Part shown: one piece after another, positions 7,563 through 17,172 of the stretch | How the letters are laid out: every line of letters starts with the position of its first letter | Numbering within the stretch: the stretch's first letter is position 1 | DNA from: Pseudomonas viridiflava | GTDB taxonomy: Bacteria; Pseudomonadota; Gammaproteobacteria; Pseudomonadales; Pseudomonadaceae | DNA length: 64,000 nucleotides | Reading direction: 5' to 3' | NCBI RefSeq assembly: GCF_900590755.1 | Contig: NZ_UUOC01000004.1 | Span: 310,001-374,000 of the forward strand | Program-made: the position numbers and the translations under genes | Notes under the pieces: model-generated | Database searches by the model: none | Told to the model about the DNA's origin: nothing | What the model saw: the letters and a program-made list of their open reading frames with translations, nothing else

Positions 7563-8558
7563 ATGCGCCTAATCCAATTCCAAACCCAATCCGGACAACG
7601 CCAGGTCGGCGTCGTCGAGGGTGAGCGGGTCAATGTTGTACGTGAAACTCAAAGCACCCGTGAGCTGGCCCTGACCGCCATTCGCGCCGGTAAAAGCCTG
7701 GCCGATGAAGTCGCCAGCCGTGGCACCGAGCCGGGGCCTGATTACGCTGCGCTCCTGCAAAACCGTCAGATCCTGCCGCCACTGGACCATGAAGACCCGG
7801 CCCATTGCCTGATCAGCGGTACCGGGCTGACCCACCTGGGCAGCGCTTCGGCCCGGGACAAGATGCATCAGCACGACGGTGAGGTCGAAGCGGGCATGAC
7901 CGACACCATGAAAATCTTCAAGTGGGGCATCGAGGGTGGCAAACCGGCCGCAGGCCAGGTCGGTGCGCAGCCCGAGTGGTTCTACAAGGGCGACGGCAGC
8001 ATCGTCGTGCGCCCTGGCGCGGACTTCCCGGTGCCTGCTTTTGCTGAAGATGCGGGTGAGGAGCCGGAGCTGACGGGCTTGTACGTGATTGGAGACGACG
8101 GTCAGCCGTATCGGCTTGGCTATGCCCTGGGCAACGAGTTTTCCGACCACGTCATGGAACGCCGCAATTATCTTTATCTGGCGCATTCCAAGCTGCGTTA
8201 CTGCGCCTATGGCCCTGAGCTGCGAGTGGGCGAGTTACCACGTCATTTGTCCGGGATGAGCCGCGTGCTGCGTGATGGGCAAGTGCTGTGGGAAAAGGAG
8301 TTTCTCAGCGGCGAGGACAACATGTGCCACAGCCTGGCGAACCTTGAGTATCACCACTTCAAGTACGCGCAGTTCTTGCGGCCGGGGGATGTGCACATTC
8401 ACTACTTCGGCACCGCGACCTTGTCGTTCGCCGACGGCATCAAGACCCGGCCGGGTGATCGCTTCCAGATCAGTCTGGATGCCTTTGGTGCGCCGCTGGA
8501 AAACGGCATCGGCGAAGGGCCGCAGGGGGTGGGGATCGGGCAGATAAAAGCGTTGTAA
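7563..8558 (+). CDS. AraD1/GguC-family protein (fumarylacetoacetate hydrolase superfamily)
   Basis: A 331-residue protein of the FAH fold. The start MRLIQFQTQSGQRQVGVVEG and the TATLSFADGIKTRPGD segment near the C-terminus are typical of the AraD1 family, which includes 2-keto-3-deoxy-arabinonate dehydratase. Other FAH members cleave 2,4-diketo-3-deoxy acids in the fucose and rhamnose routes. A GGAGAG Shine-Dalgarno lies just before the ATG at 7563; longer in-frame starts would run through the upstream hairpin repeat. Placed after the dehydratase gene, it most likely handles the 2-keto-3-deoxy or diketo intermediate. Dehydratase versus hydrolase cannot be decided from the sequence. Confidence 0.83.
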   Translation: MRLIQFQTQSGQRQVGVVEGERVNVVRETQSTRELALTAIRAGKSLADEVASRGTEPGPDYAALLQNRQILPPLDHEDPAHCLISGTGLTHLGSASARDKMHQHDGEVEAGMTDTMKIFKWGIEGGKPAAGQVGAQPEWFYKGDGSIVVRPGADFPVPAFAEDAGEEPELTGLYVIGDDGQPYRLGYALGNEFSDHVMERRNYLYLAHSKLRYCAYGPELRVGELPRHLSGMSRVLRDGQVLWEKEFLSGEDNMCHSLANLEYHHFKYAQFLRPGDVHIHYFGTATLSFADGIKTRPGDRFQISLDAFGAPLENGIGEGPQGVGIGQIKAL

Positions 8559-8576
8559 CTGACTGCAGGTGAACCC

Positions 8577-8650
8577 TGTAGGAGCTGCCGAAGGCTGCGA
8601 AATCGATTTGCCTGACACACCGCCATTCGCAGCCTTCGGCAGCTCCTACA
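8577..8650. repeat. REP/REPIN hairpin, family A
   Basis: Inverted repeat of family A between the converging AraD1 and trmA genes, immediately after both stop codons. It may limit read-through, though it has no T-run. Confidence 0.9.
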
Positions 8651-8660
8651 AGGGAATACC

Positions 8661-9752
8661 TCACCTTTTAACTAGCAACACCCCCGACTCCATATGGTGG
8701 GTATACGGGAACTGGTCGAACAATGCGCAACGCTCCACACGGTGGGTGTCGTTGAGTTGGGCGATGTTGGCGGCCAGGGTTTCCGGGTTGCAGGAAATGT
8801 ACAGAATGCGCTCGAAACGACGGGTCAGCTCGCAGGTGTCCGGATCCATCCCGGCGCGAGGTGGGTCGACGAACACGCTGCCAAACTCGTAGCTCTTCAA
8901 ATCCACGCCATGCAGGCGGCGGAACGGGCGCACTTCGTTCAAGGCTTCTGTCAATTCTTCAGCGGACAGACGCACCAGGGTCACGTTATCCACAGCGTTA
9001 TCGGCCAGATTGCTCAGGGCGGCGTTGACTGACGTCTTGCTGATTTCAGTGGCCAGCACTTTGCGCACCCGGGTCGCCAGGGGCAGGGTGAAGTTGCCAT
9101 TGCCGCAATACAACTCCAGCAAATCATCTTCCCGGTCGCCCAGGGCGGCGTAGGCCCATTCGAGCATCTTCTGGTTCACCGTGCCGTTGGGCTGGGTGAA
9201 GGCGCCTTCGGGCTGGCGATAGCTGAAGGTGCGACCCGCAACGTCCAGCTCTTCGGTCACATAATCGCGACCAATCACCAGACGCTGCCCCTTGGAGCGG
9301 CCAATCAGGCTGACGCCCAAGTCCGCAGCCAGCTGCTCGGCTTCGGCCATCCACTCGTCATCCAGCGGGCGGTGATAACACATGGTGATCATGGCATCGC
9401 CCGCCAGGGTGGTCAGGAAGTCCACCTGGAACAGCTTGTGATTGAGCACCTTGCTGGCTTCCCAGCGATCACGCAGCACCGGCATCAAGGCGTTGATGCG
9501 CAGGCTGGCAATCGGCAGGCCGTCGAGCAGGATCGGGTTCTTGTTATCGCCCGGGGTGAACATCGCGTAGTGGCGCTTCTGGTCTTCGCGCCACAGGCGG
9601 AACTCGGCGCGCAGCCGGTAGTTGGCCGTGGGCGAGTCGAAAATCTGCGGCTCGGGGGCGTCGAACGGCGCCAGCAATTCACGCAGACGCTCGGCTTTGG
9701 CGGCGAGCTGCGTGTCGTAGCTCGCCGGATCGAAAGGAATACTCGCACTCAT
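8661..9752 (-). CDS. trmA: tRNA (uracil-54-C5)-methyltransferase TrmA
   Basis: A 363-residue SAM-dependent enzyme (E. coli TrmA has 366) that makes ribothymidine at position 54 of the tRNA T-loop. Motifs in order: SAM site [22 protein letters not shown], and the nucleophile-containing ISCNPETL. It has no TRAM domain or iron-sulfur cysteine cluster, which distinguishes it from RlmC/RlmD. The ATG at 9752 is preferred because it overlaps the stop of the upstream permease (ATGA) and gives the usual [12 protein letters not shown] start. It is translated after the purine permease in one minus-strand unit. Confidence 0.96.
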   Translation of the reverse strand: MSASIPFDPASYDTQLAAKAERLRELLAPFDAPEPQIFDSPTANYRLRAEFRLWREDQKRHYAMFTPGDNKNPILLDGLPIASLRINALMPVLRDRWEASKVLNHKLFQVDFLTTLAGDAMITMCYHRPLDDEWMAEAEQLAADLGVSLIGRSKGQRLVIGRDYVTEELDVAGRTFSYRQPEGAFTQPNGTVNQKMLEWAYAALGDREDDLLELYCGNGNFTLPLATRVRKVLATEISKTSVNAALSNLADNAVDNVTLVRLSAEELTEALNEVRPFRRLHGVDLKSYEFGSVFVDPPRAGMDPDTCELTRRFERILYISCNPETLAANIAQLNDTHRVERCALFDQFPYTHHMESGVLLVKR

Positions 9753-11044
9753 GCCGGAAACCAACCCAATTTGATAACGAACAGGATCGACAGGATTACC
9801 AGCGCGGGATTCAGCTGGCGCCACTGGCCTGACAACAATTTGATGCCTGTCCAGGCGATGAAGCCAAAGGCAATGCCGTTGGCGATGGAATAGGTGAACG
9901 GCATCGCCAGGGCAGTGATCACCACCGGCGCGGCCACCGACAGGTCATCCCAGTCGATTTCTGCAAGGCCGGAGGTCATTAGCACGGCCACGAACAGCAA
10001 GGCCGGAGCGGTGGCGAACGCCGGAACGCTGCCTGCCAGCGGGGCGAAAAACAGCGCCAGCAGGAACAGGATCGCAACCACGATGGCCGTCAGACCGGTG
10101 CGGCCGCCAGCACTTACGCCCGCGGCGGATTCGATGTAGCTGGTGGTGGTCGAAGTACCCAGCAGCGAACCGGCCATGGCAGCGGTGCTGTCGGCGATCA
10201 GTGCGCGGCCCATCTTTGGCATATGGCCGTTCTTGTCCATCAGCCCGGCGCGTTTGGCGACGCCGATCAGGGTGCCTGAGTTGTCGAACAGGTCGACGAA
10301 CAAGAAGGCGAAGATCACGCTGATCAGGCCGATATCAAAGGCGCCCTTGATGTCCAGCTGCAGGAAGGTCGGGGCCAGGGATGGCGGCACGGATACGATG
10401 CCGCCGAATGGCGTGACGCCCAGCAGGATCGAGACGATGGTAACCGCCAGAATGCCGATCAACACGGCACCACGGACCTGGAGCTTTTCCAGGGCAACGA
10501 TCAGGAAGAAGCCCAGGGTGGCGAGCACCGGCGCGGGTTGCTTCAGGTCGCCCATGCCGACCATGGTCGCCGGGTTGCTGACCACGATGCCTGCGTTATG
10601 CAGGGCGATCAGCGCCAGAAAAAGGCCGATACCGGCAGCAATCGCCGAACGCAGGGGCAGCGGGATGCTATTGATGATCCATTCACGGATGCGAAAGATC
10701 GACAGGATGAAGAACATCACCGCCGACAGGAATACCGCGCCCAGCGCTACCTGCCAGGTATGGCCCAGATGCAGCACCACGGTGTAAGTGAAGAACGCAT
10801 TCAGGCCCATACCCGGTGCCAGGGCAATCGGGTAGTTGGCGATGATGCCCATGGTCGCCGAGCCGATGGCGGCTGCCAGGCAGGTGGCGACGAACAGCGC
10901 GCCTTTATCCATGCCGGTTTCGCCGAGGATGCTCGGGTTGACGAACAGAATGTAGGCCATCGCCAGAAAGGTCGTGACGCCCGCGAGAATCTCGGTGCGC
11001 ACATTGGTGTTGTGTGCCTTGAGTTGAAACAGCCGTTCCAGCAT
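9749..11044 (-). CDS. NCS2-family purine permease, AzgA/GhxP type
   Basis: A 431-residue inner-membrane permease of the adenine/guanine/hypoxanthine (AzgA-like) branch of nucleobase transporters. The N-terminal [17 protein letters not shown], the [13 protein letters not shown] motif and the [17 protein letters not shown] segment are characteristic, with 12-14 membrane segments. The ATG at 11044 is chosen because it gives the conserved [11 protein letters not shown] start; the reading frame extends upstream without good support. It overlaps trmA by four bases. Linking purine uptake to a tRNA methyltransferase is probably only operon convenience. The preferred purine is unknown. Confidence 0.92.
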   Translation of the reverse strand: MLERLFQLKAHNTNVRTEILAGVTTFLAMAYILFVNPSILGETGMDKGALFVATCLAAAIGSATMGIIANYPIALAPGMGLNAFFTYTVVLHLGHTWQVALGAVFLSAVMFFILSIFRIREWIINSIPLPLRSAIAAGIGLFLALIALHNAGIVVSNPATMVGMGDLKQPAPVLATLGFFLIVALEKLQVRGAVLIGILAVTIVSILLGVTPFGGIVSVPPSLAPTFLQLDIKGAFDIGLISVIFAFLFVDLFDNSGTLIGVAKRAGLMDKNGHMPKMGRALIADSTAAMAGSLLGTSTTTSYIESAAGVSAGGRTGLTAIVVAILFLLALFFAPLAGSVPAFATAPALLFVAVLMTSGLAEIDWDDLSVAAPVVITALAMPFTYSIANGIAFGFIAWTGIKLLSGQWRQLNPALVILSILFVIKLGWFPA

Positions 11045-11224
11045 GTCTGGCTCCCCGGTGACGCGCCTGCGCCGTGAATGAATCGACTCAAACAGCAAAG
11101 CACAGACTGCCAGAGCGGTCCGCGGATTTTGTGCCGGTCGGAAAAAGCCGCGCATGATACCAGCCGCGCAGGTTTATGACTGCCTGGTGATGAATGGTGT
11201 GCCAATGAAATGAAATACCCCCCC

Positions 11225-11675
11225 GTGGGACCGGCTTTAGCCGGGAAGAGGCCAGTACATCCGCTACACATTTATCGACTGGCATGCAGCCTTCCCGGCT
11301 AAAGCCGGTCCCACAGAATCGGTCATCACCGATACACCGCGGCGCCCTTGTCGTCGGAATGCTGCCCAGACCAAGCCTCGCTCCCACAGACGATCGCGTT
11401 TCTATGTGGGACCGGCTTTAGCCGGGAAGAGGCCAGTACATCCGCTACACATTTATCGACTGGCCTGCAGCCTTCCCGGCTAAAGCCGGTCCCACAGAAT
11501 CGGTCATCACCGATACACCGCGGCGCCCTTGTCGTCTGAATGCTGCCCAGACCAAGCCTCGCTCCCCAGACGATCGCGTTTCTATGTGGGACCGGCTTTA
11601 GCCGGGAAGAGGCCAGTACATCCGCTACACATTTATCGACTGGCCTGCAGCCTTCCCGGCTGAAGCCGGTCCCAC
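11225..11675. repeat. Tandem array of family B REPIN units (about 180-bp period)
   Basis: Three family B hairpins start at 11225, 11406 and 11586. Each is an inverted repeat with arms GTGGGACCGGCTTTAGCCGG and complement, about 90 bases long. The intervening 90 bases are also repeated almost exactly, so the array is two full 180/181-base units plus a third hairpin. The linker carries CCAAGCCTCGCTCCCACAG, a solo half of a family D element. Units differ by only a few bases, so the amplification is recent. It occupies most of the 752-base gap between the permease and the molybdenum hydroxylase genes; no other gene is seen there. Confidence 0.92.
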
Positions 11676-11796
11676 AGAGTCTGTTACCGCCCGTTGAACA
11701 CCCCATCAAAAACCCTGAACGATTGCCAAACCTCACAAGTCGTACCCCTTAAGACGCAGAAAACTGCGCTGTTTGAATACCTACCGTGAGGTTCCC

Positions 11797-12333
11797 ATGA
11801 GTTCACCAACATCCCAGGATTTCGCTGGCCATGCGATTACCCTGACGCTCAATGGTCAGGCGCGACAGCTCACTGTTCAGCCGTGGACCACGTTGCTTGA
11901 CCTGCTGCGCGACCAACTCGATCTGGTCGGCAGCAAAAAAGGCTGCGACCACGGCCAGTGCGGCGCCTGCACTGTGTTGCGCGACGGCAAACGCATCAAC
12001 TCCTGTCTGACATTGGCGATCATGTGCAATGGCGCCGAGCTGACCACCATCGAAGGCCTGGCAGACGGCGACCAGTTGCACCCCATGCAGCAGGCATTCA
12101 TCAAACACGACGCGTTCCAGTGCGGTTATTGCACGCCGGGGCAGATATGCTCCGCCGTCGGGCTGGCCAACGAAGGCCGAGCCAGCAGCACTGCCGAGAT
12201 CAAGGAACTGATGAGCGGTAACCTTTGCCGTTGCGGCGCGTACAGCAACATCGTCGCTGCTGTGGAAGAAGCGCTGCCACAAACGTCCCGTCAAGCAACA
12301 GGCAGGTTCGAAAAAGCAGGGGGCAGCCGATGA
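11797..12333 (+). CDS. Molybdenum hydroxylase [2Fe-2S] subunit, PaoA/YagT-like, without Tat signal
   Basis: A 178-residue electron-transfer subunit with two [2Fe-2S] centres. The ferredoxin-type cysteines are in GCDHGQCGACTVL, and the second cluster is in CGYCTPGQICSA and GNLCRCGAYSNI. Sequence and operon order match E. coli PaoA. E. coli PaoA, however, carries a long twin-arginine leader of about 50 residues, while this protein begins MSSPTSQDF and goes straight into the ferredoxin fold, so the enzyme is probably cytoplasmic. A GAGG site precedes the ATG at 11797. It is the first gene of a three-gene operon overlapping the FAD subunit by ATGA. Confidence 0.92.
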   Translation: MSSPTSQDFAGHAITLTLNGQARQLTVQPWTTLLDLLRDQLDLVGSKKGCDHGQCGACTVLRDGKRINSCLTLAIMCNGAELTTIEGLADGDQLHPMQQAFIKHDAFQCGYCTPGQICSAVGLANEGRASSTAEIKELMSGNLCRCGAYSNIVAAVEEALPQTSRQATGRFEKAGGSR

Positions 12334-13319
12334 ATCCGTTTACTTATAGCCGACCGAACAACGTCAGCGAAGCGGTCAACCTCAGCAGCGCTGCGACCCG
12401 GTTTATCGCTGGCGGCACCAATCTGCTCGACCTGATGAAAGAAAACGTCACGCGCCCCGAGCACCTGATCGACATCACTGGCTTGCCGCTCAACGAGGTG
12501 ACTGAAACTCCTGAGGGCGGGCTGATGATTGGCGCGCTGGTGAGCAATGCCGACCTGGCCTGGCATCCGCTGATCGAAGAACGTTATCCACTGCTGTCCC
12601 AGGCGATTCTGGCTGGCGCTTCGCCGCAGTTGCGCAACATGGCGAGCACCGGCGGCAACCTGCTGCAGCGCACGCGTTGCTATTACTTCTACGACTCGAC
12701 GGTGCCGTGCAATAAGCGCGAACCTGGCACTGGCTGCCCGGCGCGGGACGGCCTGAACCGAATCCACGCGATCCTCGGCGCCAGCGATGAATGCGTCGCC
12801 ACTCACCCGTCGGATATGTGCGTGGCACTGGCGGCGCTGGAAGCCGTGGTGCATGTCGAAGGTCGGGCGGGGCCGCGCAGCATCGAGTTCGCCGACTTTC
12901 ACCGGCTGCCCGGCGATGCGCCCCAGCGGGATAACCAACTGGCCGATGACGAGCTGATTACCGCTATCGAGTTGCCAGCTCCAGGTTTCGCCGGCCAGGG
13001 CCAGTACTTGAAAATCCGTGATCGGGCGTCCTACGCCTTTGCGCTGATCTCGGTTGCCGCTTCCCTGGACCTTGATGGCGACATCATTCGGGGTGCGCGT
13101 CTGGCCCTGGGCGGCGTCGCCCATAAGCCGTGGCGCGACAAAGCGGCCGAGCAGGTGCTGATCGGCAAACCGGTCTCCCGTGACAGCTTCGCCGCCGCTG
13201 CCGATGCCTTGCTGGCCCATGCCGAGCCGCTTGAGCACAACGCTTTCAAAGTCAAACTGGCACGCCGGGCGATCATTCGCGCCTTGAGCGATGCTGCCGT
13301 GGGAGGAGATGCCCGATGA
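12330..13319 (+). CDS. Molybdenum hydroxylase FAD-binding subunit, PaoB/YagS-like
   Basis: A 329-residue CO-dehydrogenase-type flavoprotein subunit. The FAD loop FIAGGTNLLDLMKE and the second loop MASTGGNLLQRTRC are clear. Cysteines in RTRC, VPCNKR, GTGCPA and SDECV match those around the extra [4Fe-4S] cluster of E. coli PaoB, so that unusual cluster is probably present. The ATG at 12330 overlaps the iron-sulfur subunit stop, and the stop overlaps the next gene by four bases. It passes electrons from the molybdenum site to an acceptor. Confidence 0.92.
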   Translation: MNPFTYSRPNNVSEAVNLSSAATRFIAGGTNLLDLMKENVTRPEHLIDITGLPLNEVTETPEGGLMIGALVSNADLAWHPLIEERYPLLSQAILAGASPQLRNMASTGGNLLQRTRCYYFYDSTVPCNKREPGTGCPARDGLNRIHAILGASDECVATHPSDMCVALAALEAVVHVEGRAGPRSIEFADFHRLPGDAPQRDNQLADDELITAIELPAPGFAGQGQYLKIRDRASYAFALISVAASLDLDGDIIRGARLALGGVAHKPWRDKAAEQVLIGKPVSRDSFAAAADALLAHAEPLEHNAFKVKLARRAIIRALSDAAVGGDAR

Positions 13320-15514
13320 ATACGCCCGTATCACCAATCGGCCAGGCTCTGGACCGAGTCGACGGTAAGCTTAAAGTCACGGGTGGCGCGCGGTACGCCG
13401 GGGAATACCCGGAAACCGGTCTGCTGTATGGCAGCGTTGTGTCCAGCACTATTGCTCGCGGCCGCGTGACTCATATCGACATCACCGATGCCTTGCGTGT
13501 GCCGGGCGTGGTGATGGTGCTGGATCACAAGAACCGGCCCAAGCTCGCCAGCTATGACGAAAGCTACGAAGACGCCGACTCGGCAGAGGGTTCGCCGTTC
13601 CGGCCTTTGTACAACGACCGGGTTCTGTATAGCGGCCAGCCCCTGGCGCTGGTTGTCGCTGAAACCCTGGAGCTGGCGCGTTATGCCGGTTCGCTGGTGA
13701 AGATCGAATACCTGGTGGAGCCTCACCACACCGATCTACTAGCGGTCAGCGAGCAAAGCCACCCAGCCCCCGCTGAACTGCCCAAGCCTCGGGGTAATTT
13801 TCAGGCCGAGTTTGCCGGTGCTGCGCTGCGCGTCGATGCCCATTACAGCACCCCGGTTGAACATCACAACCCGATGGAGCCGCATGCGTCGACGGTGCTT
13901 TATCAAGCCGACGGCAGCCTGCACATCCACGACAAGACCCAAGGCACGCAGAACTGCCAGGACTACCTGCATAAAGTGTTCAACATCGATAAAGAGAAGA
14001 TTCGCGTGTTCGCGGCCTTTGTCGGTGGTGCGTTCGGCTCGGGTTTGCGCCCGCAATATCAATTGCCACTGGCCGTGATGGCGGCGCTGGAGCTCAAGCG
14101 CTCGGTCCGCGTGACATTGACCCGTCAACAGATGTTCACCTTCGGCTATCGCCCGCGCACCTTGCAGCATTTGCGTCTGGGCGCGGCGGCCAACGGTCGG
14201 TTGATGGCCGTGGCCCACGAGGCTATCGGCCAGACCTCGCGCTTTGAAGACTTCACTGAACATGTCGTCGAGTGGAGCGGCATGCTCTACAAGTGCGACA
14301 ACGTCGAGCTGAGTTACAAGCTCGCGCCACTGGACGTCTATACCCCGCTGGACATGCGTGCACCCGGTGCCGCGTTGGGCGTGATCGGCCTGGAATGCGC
14401 CATGGACGAACTGGCCTGCGCCTTGGCTATCGATCCGGTGCAACTGCGCCTGATCAACTTCGCCGAGCGTAACGGCAATGAAGACAAACCCTATTCCAGC
14501 AAAGAGCTACGCGCCTGTTATGCCCAAGGTGCCGAGCGTTTTGGCTGGAGCCGACGCAACCCGGAACCGCGCAGCATGCGCGAAGGCCGACAGCTGGTGG
14601 GTTGGGGTATGGCCGGTGGCGTGTGGGAATCCATGCAGATGAAGGCCAGCGCCAAGGCCCACATTAATGCTGAAGGCAAACTGACCGTCAGCAGTGCCAC
14701 CACCGACATCGGGACCGGTACCTACACCGTCATGACCCAGATTGCAGCGGCGGGGGCGGGCGTTTCGGTTGCCGACACGACGTTCTTGCTGGGGGATTCC
14801 TCCCTGCCCACCGCGCCTTTACAGGGTGGCTCGTTCACCGTGTCGTCAGTCGGCACGGCGGTGCAGCAGGCCAGCAAGGCGTTGCGCCTGAAATTGTTCG
14901 AAGTGGCGTGTCAGGTGGATCCGCAGTTTGCTTCAGCTCGGGCGGATCAGATGACCGTTGCCGAGGGTTATCTGAATCTGGGGGATCATCGGCTGGCGTT
15001 GAGCGAAGTGCTGAGCGGTCTGCCGGATGGCCTTGAGGTGCAGATTGACGCCGAGCCGGACAAGAAACGCGAAGGCTATGCAACGGCCACCCATTCGGCG
15101 GTATTCGTTGAGGTGCAGGTGGATGAAGACCTGGGCAGCATTCGCGTCAGCCGGGTGGTCAGCGCTATTGCGGCGGGCCGTGTGGTCAACCCGAAGATGG
15201 CCCGCAGCCAGATTCTTGGCGGCGTGGTTTGGGGCATCGGCATGGCACTGCACGAAGAAACCCAGACCGACCACAACCTCGGGCGCTTCATGAATCACAG
15301 CCTGGCGGAGTACCACGTGCCGGTTCATGCCGATATCGGCGACATTGACGTTATTTTTGTCGAGGAAGAAGACAATATCGTCAACGCGCTGGGTTCTAAA
15401 GGTGTCGGGGAAATCGGCATTGTCGGAGTGGCGGCAGCGGTGGCAAATGCGATCTACCACGCGACCGGCAAGCGGGTGCGGGACTTTCCGATAACGTTGG
15501 ATAAGGTGCTTTAA
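13316..15514 (+). CDS. Molybdenum hydroxylase catalytic subunit, PaoC/YagR-like aldehyde oxidoreductase
   Basis: The large molybdopterin-binding subunit, 732 residues, the same length as E. coli PaoC. The N-terminal IGQALDRVDGKLKVTGGARY, the VGGAFGSG and DMRAPGAA loops, and the C-terminal GVGEIG with the catalytic glutamate (about Glu699) are all intact. PaoABC oxidises a broad range of aldehydes to acids using molybdopterin cytosine dinucleotide. The maturation protein PaoD (XdhC-like) that usually follows is absent; a REP and a convergent MFS gene come next, so maturation must be supplied from elsewhere. The substrate is inferred only from homology. Confidence 0.92.
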   Translation: MNTPVSPIGQALDRVDGKLKVTGGARYAGEYPETGLLYGSVVSSTIARGRVTHIDITDALRVPGVVMVLDHKNRPKLASYDESYEDADSAEGSPFRPLYNDRVLYSGQPLALVVAETLELARYAGSLVKIEYLVEPHHTDLLAVSEQSHPAPAELPKPRGNFQAEFAGAALRVDAHYSTPVEHHNPMEPHASTVLYQADGSLHIHDKTQGTQNCQDYLHKVFNIDKEKIRVFAAFVGGAFGSGLRPQYQLPLAVMAALELKRSVRVTLTRQQMFTFGYRPRTLQHLRLGAAANGRLMAVAHEAIGQTSRFEDFTEHVVEWSGMLYKCDNVELSYKLAPLDVYTPLDMRAPGAALGVIGLECAMDELACALAIDPVQLRLINFAERNGNEDKPYSSKELRACYAQGAERFGWSRRNPEPRSMREGRQLVGWGMAGGVWESMQMKASAKAHINAEGKLTVSSATTDIGTGTYTVMTQIAAAGAGVSVADTTFLLGDSSLPTAPLQGGSFTVSSVGTAVQQASKALRLKLFEVACQVDPQFASARADQMTVAEGYLNLGDHRLALSEVLSGLPDGLEVQIDAEPDKKREGYATATHSAVFVEVQVDEDLGSIRVSRVVSAIAAGRVVNPKMARSQILGGVVWGIGMALHEETQTDHNLGRFMNHSLAEYHVPVHADIGDIDVIFVEEEDNIVNALGSKGVGEIGIVGVAAAVANAIYHATGKRVRDFPITLDKVL

Positions 15515-15529
15515 GGCCGACACGGGACC

Positions 15530-15604
15530 TGTAGGAGCTGCCGAAGGCTGCGAAAGCGGAGTGTCAGACACATCGCTATTCGCAGCCTTCGGCAGCTCCT
15601 ACAG
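15530..15604. repeat. REP/REPIN hairpin, family A
   Basis: Family A inverted repeat between the converging molybdenum hydroxylase and MFS genes. No T-rich terminator is visible in the gap. Confidence 0.9.
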
Positions 15605-15634
15605 GGATATATGCCCAGATTTCGGATGCGTTGC

Positions 15635-16882
15635 CTAAACCTTCACCTCATCCGCCTCAGCCACCACATCGCGCATGCGATCGCGGTTGGCCAGAGTCGG
15701 GAACAGTTTGATCCAGATGCCGGTTACCGCAAGCGTACCGACGCCACCCATGACCACCGCCGGGACGACGCCAAACCAGTGCGCCGTCAGGCCTGATTCA
15801 AACTCTCCCAACTGATTCGACGCGCCAATGAACAGCCCGTTGACCGCGCTGACCCGGCCGCGCATTTCATCGGGGGTTTCCAGTTGCACGAAGGAAGCGC
15901 GGATCACCATGCTGATCATGTCCGCTGCGCCCAGCACCACTAGCACCGCCATGGAAAACCAGAACGACGTCGACAGGCCAAAGGCAATGGTCGCCACGCC
16001 GAACACCCCGACGGCAGTGAACATCACCCGCCCCACATGCCGTTCAACATTGAAATGCGCCAGCCACAGCGACATGGCCAGCGCGCCGACCGCCGGTGCC
16101 GAACGCAGCATGCCCAGGCCCCATGGGCCGGTGAGCAGGATGTCCTTGGCGAAGACGGGCAGCAACGCGGTTGCGCCACCCAGCAGCACAGCGAACAAGT
16201 CCAGCGAGATGGCACCCAGCACGTCCGGGCGGCTGCGGATAAAGCGAATCCCGGCCAGTAGCGAGTGCAAAGTCGCCTTGCCTTTGTTGAGCGGCGTTTG
16301 CCGGGCGGGCAGGCTGAGCATCAGCGAGCAGGCGATGACGTAGAGCAGTACCGTCGGCCCATAGACCCAGCTGCTGCCAAACGCATAAAGGAAGCCGCCC
16401 AGCGCCGGAGCCACGATGGTTGCCGATTGCTGAGCCGATTGCGCGGCGGCCACCGCCCGTGGGAACAGTGCCGGGGGCACGATGCTTGGCAGCAAGGCCT
16501 GGGTGGTGGGCATTTCGAATGAGCGGGAAGCGCCCAGTGCGAAGGCCAGGATGAAGATCATTTCCCGTGTAACGCTGTCGGTGCTGCTGCCGATGAACAG
16601 GGCCAGGGCGATGCACGCCTGAGCCGTCTGGCAAATCGCCGCCACCTTGCGTCGGTCATAGCGGTCGGCCACATGCCCGGTGTGCAACATGAACAACACG
16701 CGCGGCGCGAACTCCACCAGCCCGACCAAGCCCAGGTCCAGCACGTTGCCGGTCAGTTGATAGAGGTTCCAGCCAATGGCCACGGTCAGCATCTGAAAAC
16801 CGCTGGCAGTAAAGATACGGGCAAACCAGAACGCGACAAATGGACGATGATGGCGCAACAACACAGGTGCTTGAGTCGACAT
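15635..16882 (-). CDS. MFS transporter, EntS-like exporter family
   Basis: A 415-residue major facilitator with about twelve membrane segments. The start region LLRHHRPFVAFWFARIFTAS and the motif HVADRYDRRKVAA between helices 2 and 3 place it with the EntS/MFS_3 exporters, which secrete siderophores and other small molecules. The ATG at 16882 is chosen because it gives the usual short N-terminus; a frame extension upstream lacks support. It is a single gene between REP hairpins with no siderophore genes nearby, so its cargo is unknown. Confidence 0.8.
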   Translation of the reverse strand: MSTQAPVLLRHHRPFVAFWFARIFTASGFQMLTVAIGWNLYQLTGNVLDLGLVGLVEFAPRVLFMLHTGHVADRYDRRKVAAICQTAQACIALALFIGSSTDSVTREMIFILAFALGASRSFEMPTTQALLPSIVPPALFPRAVAAAQSAQQSATIVAPALGGFLYAFGSSWVYGPTVLLYVIACSLMLSLPARQTPLNKGKATLHSLLAGIRFIRSRPDVLGAISLDLFAVLLGGATALLPVFAKDILLTGPWGLGMLRSAPAVGALAMSLWLAHFNVERHVGRVMFTAVGVFGVATIAFGLSTSFWFSMAVLVVLGAADMISMVIRASFVQLETPDEMRGRVSAVNGLFIGASNQLGEFESGLTAHWFGVVPAVVMGGVGTLAVTGIWIKLFPTLANRDRMRDVVAEADEVKV

Positions 16883-17004
16883 GAGCAACAGCAGCCAGGC
16901 GGGAGGGGTGTGCAGATTACCAGTTTGTAACAATGCGTTGCATGAAAAGGGATCCAATCAATAAACAAATCTGGACCTGACATGTGCGTGCAAACACTAT
17001 TTTT

Positions 17005-17075
17005 TGTAGGAGCTGCCGAAGGCTGCGTAAGCATTTTTCATGACGACCCATTCGCAGCCTTCGGCAGCTCCTACA
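17005..17075. repeat. REP/REPIN hairpin, family A
   Basis: Family A inverted repeat in the gap between the divergent MFS exporter and cioA genes. Confidence 0.9.
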
Positions 17076-17172
17076 AGGTTTGCAGGTGGGGTTTGCCTGC
17101 TGAGGCAACTCGCCACGCGACAAAAGACCACACGGTCGACATGTCCAAATACGACTACTCTTTGACGGTCAG

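Noticed and set aside
8577..8650. REP hairpins as intrinsic terminators
   Set aside because: The long stems have no following T-run. They may affect messages, but I did not call them terminators.
11225..11675. Possible CRISPR array
   Set aside because: The repeats are about 90-base palindromic hairpins with repeated linkers, not short repeats with unique spacers, and no cas genes are present.
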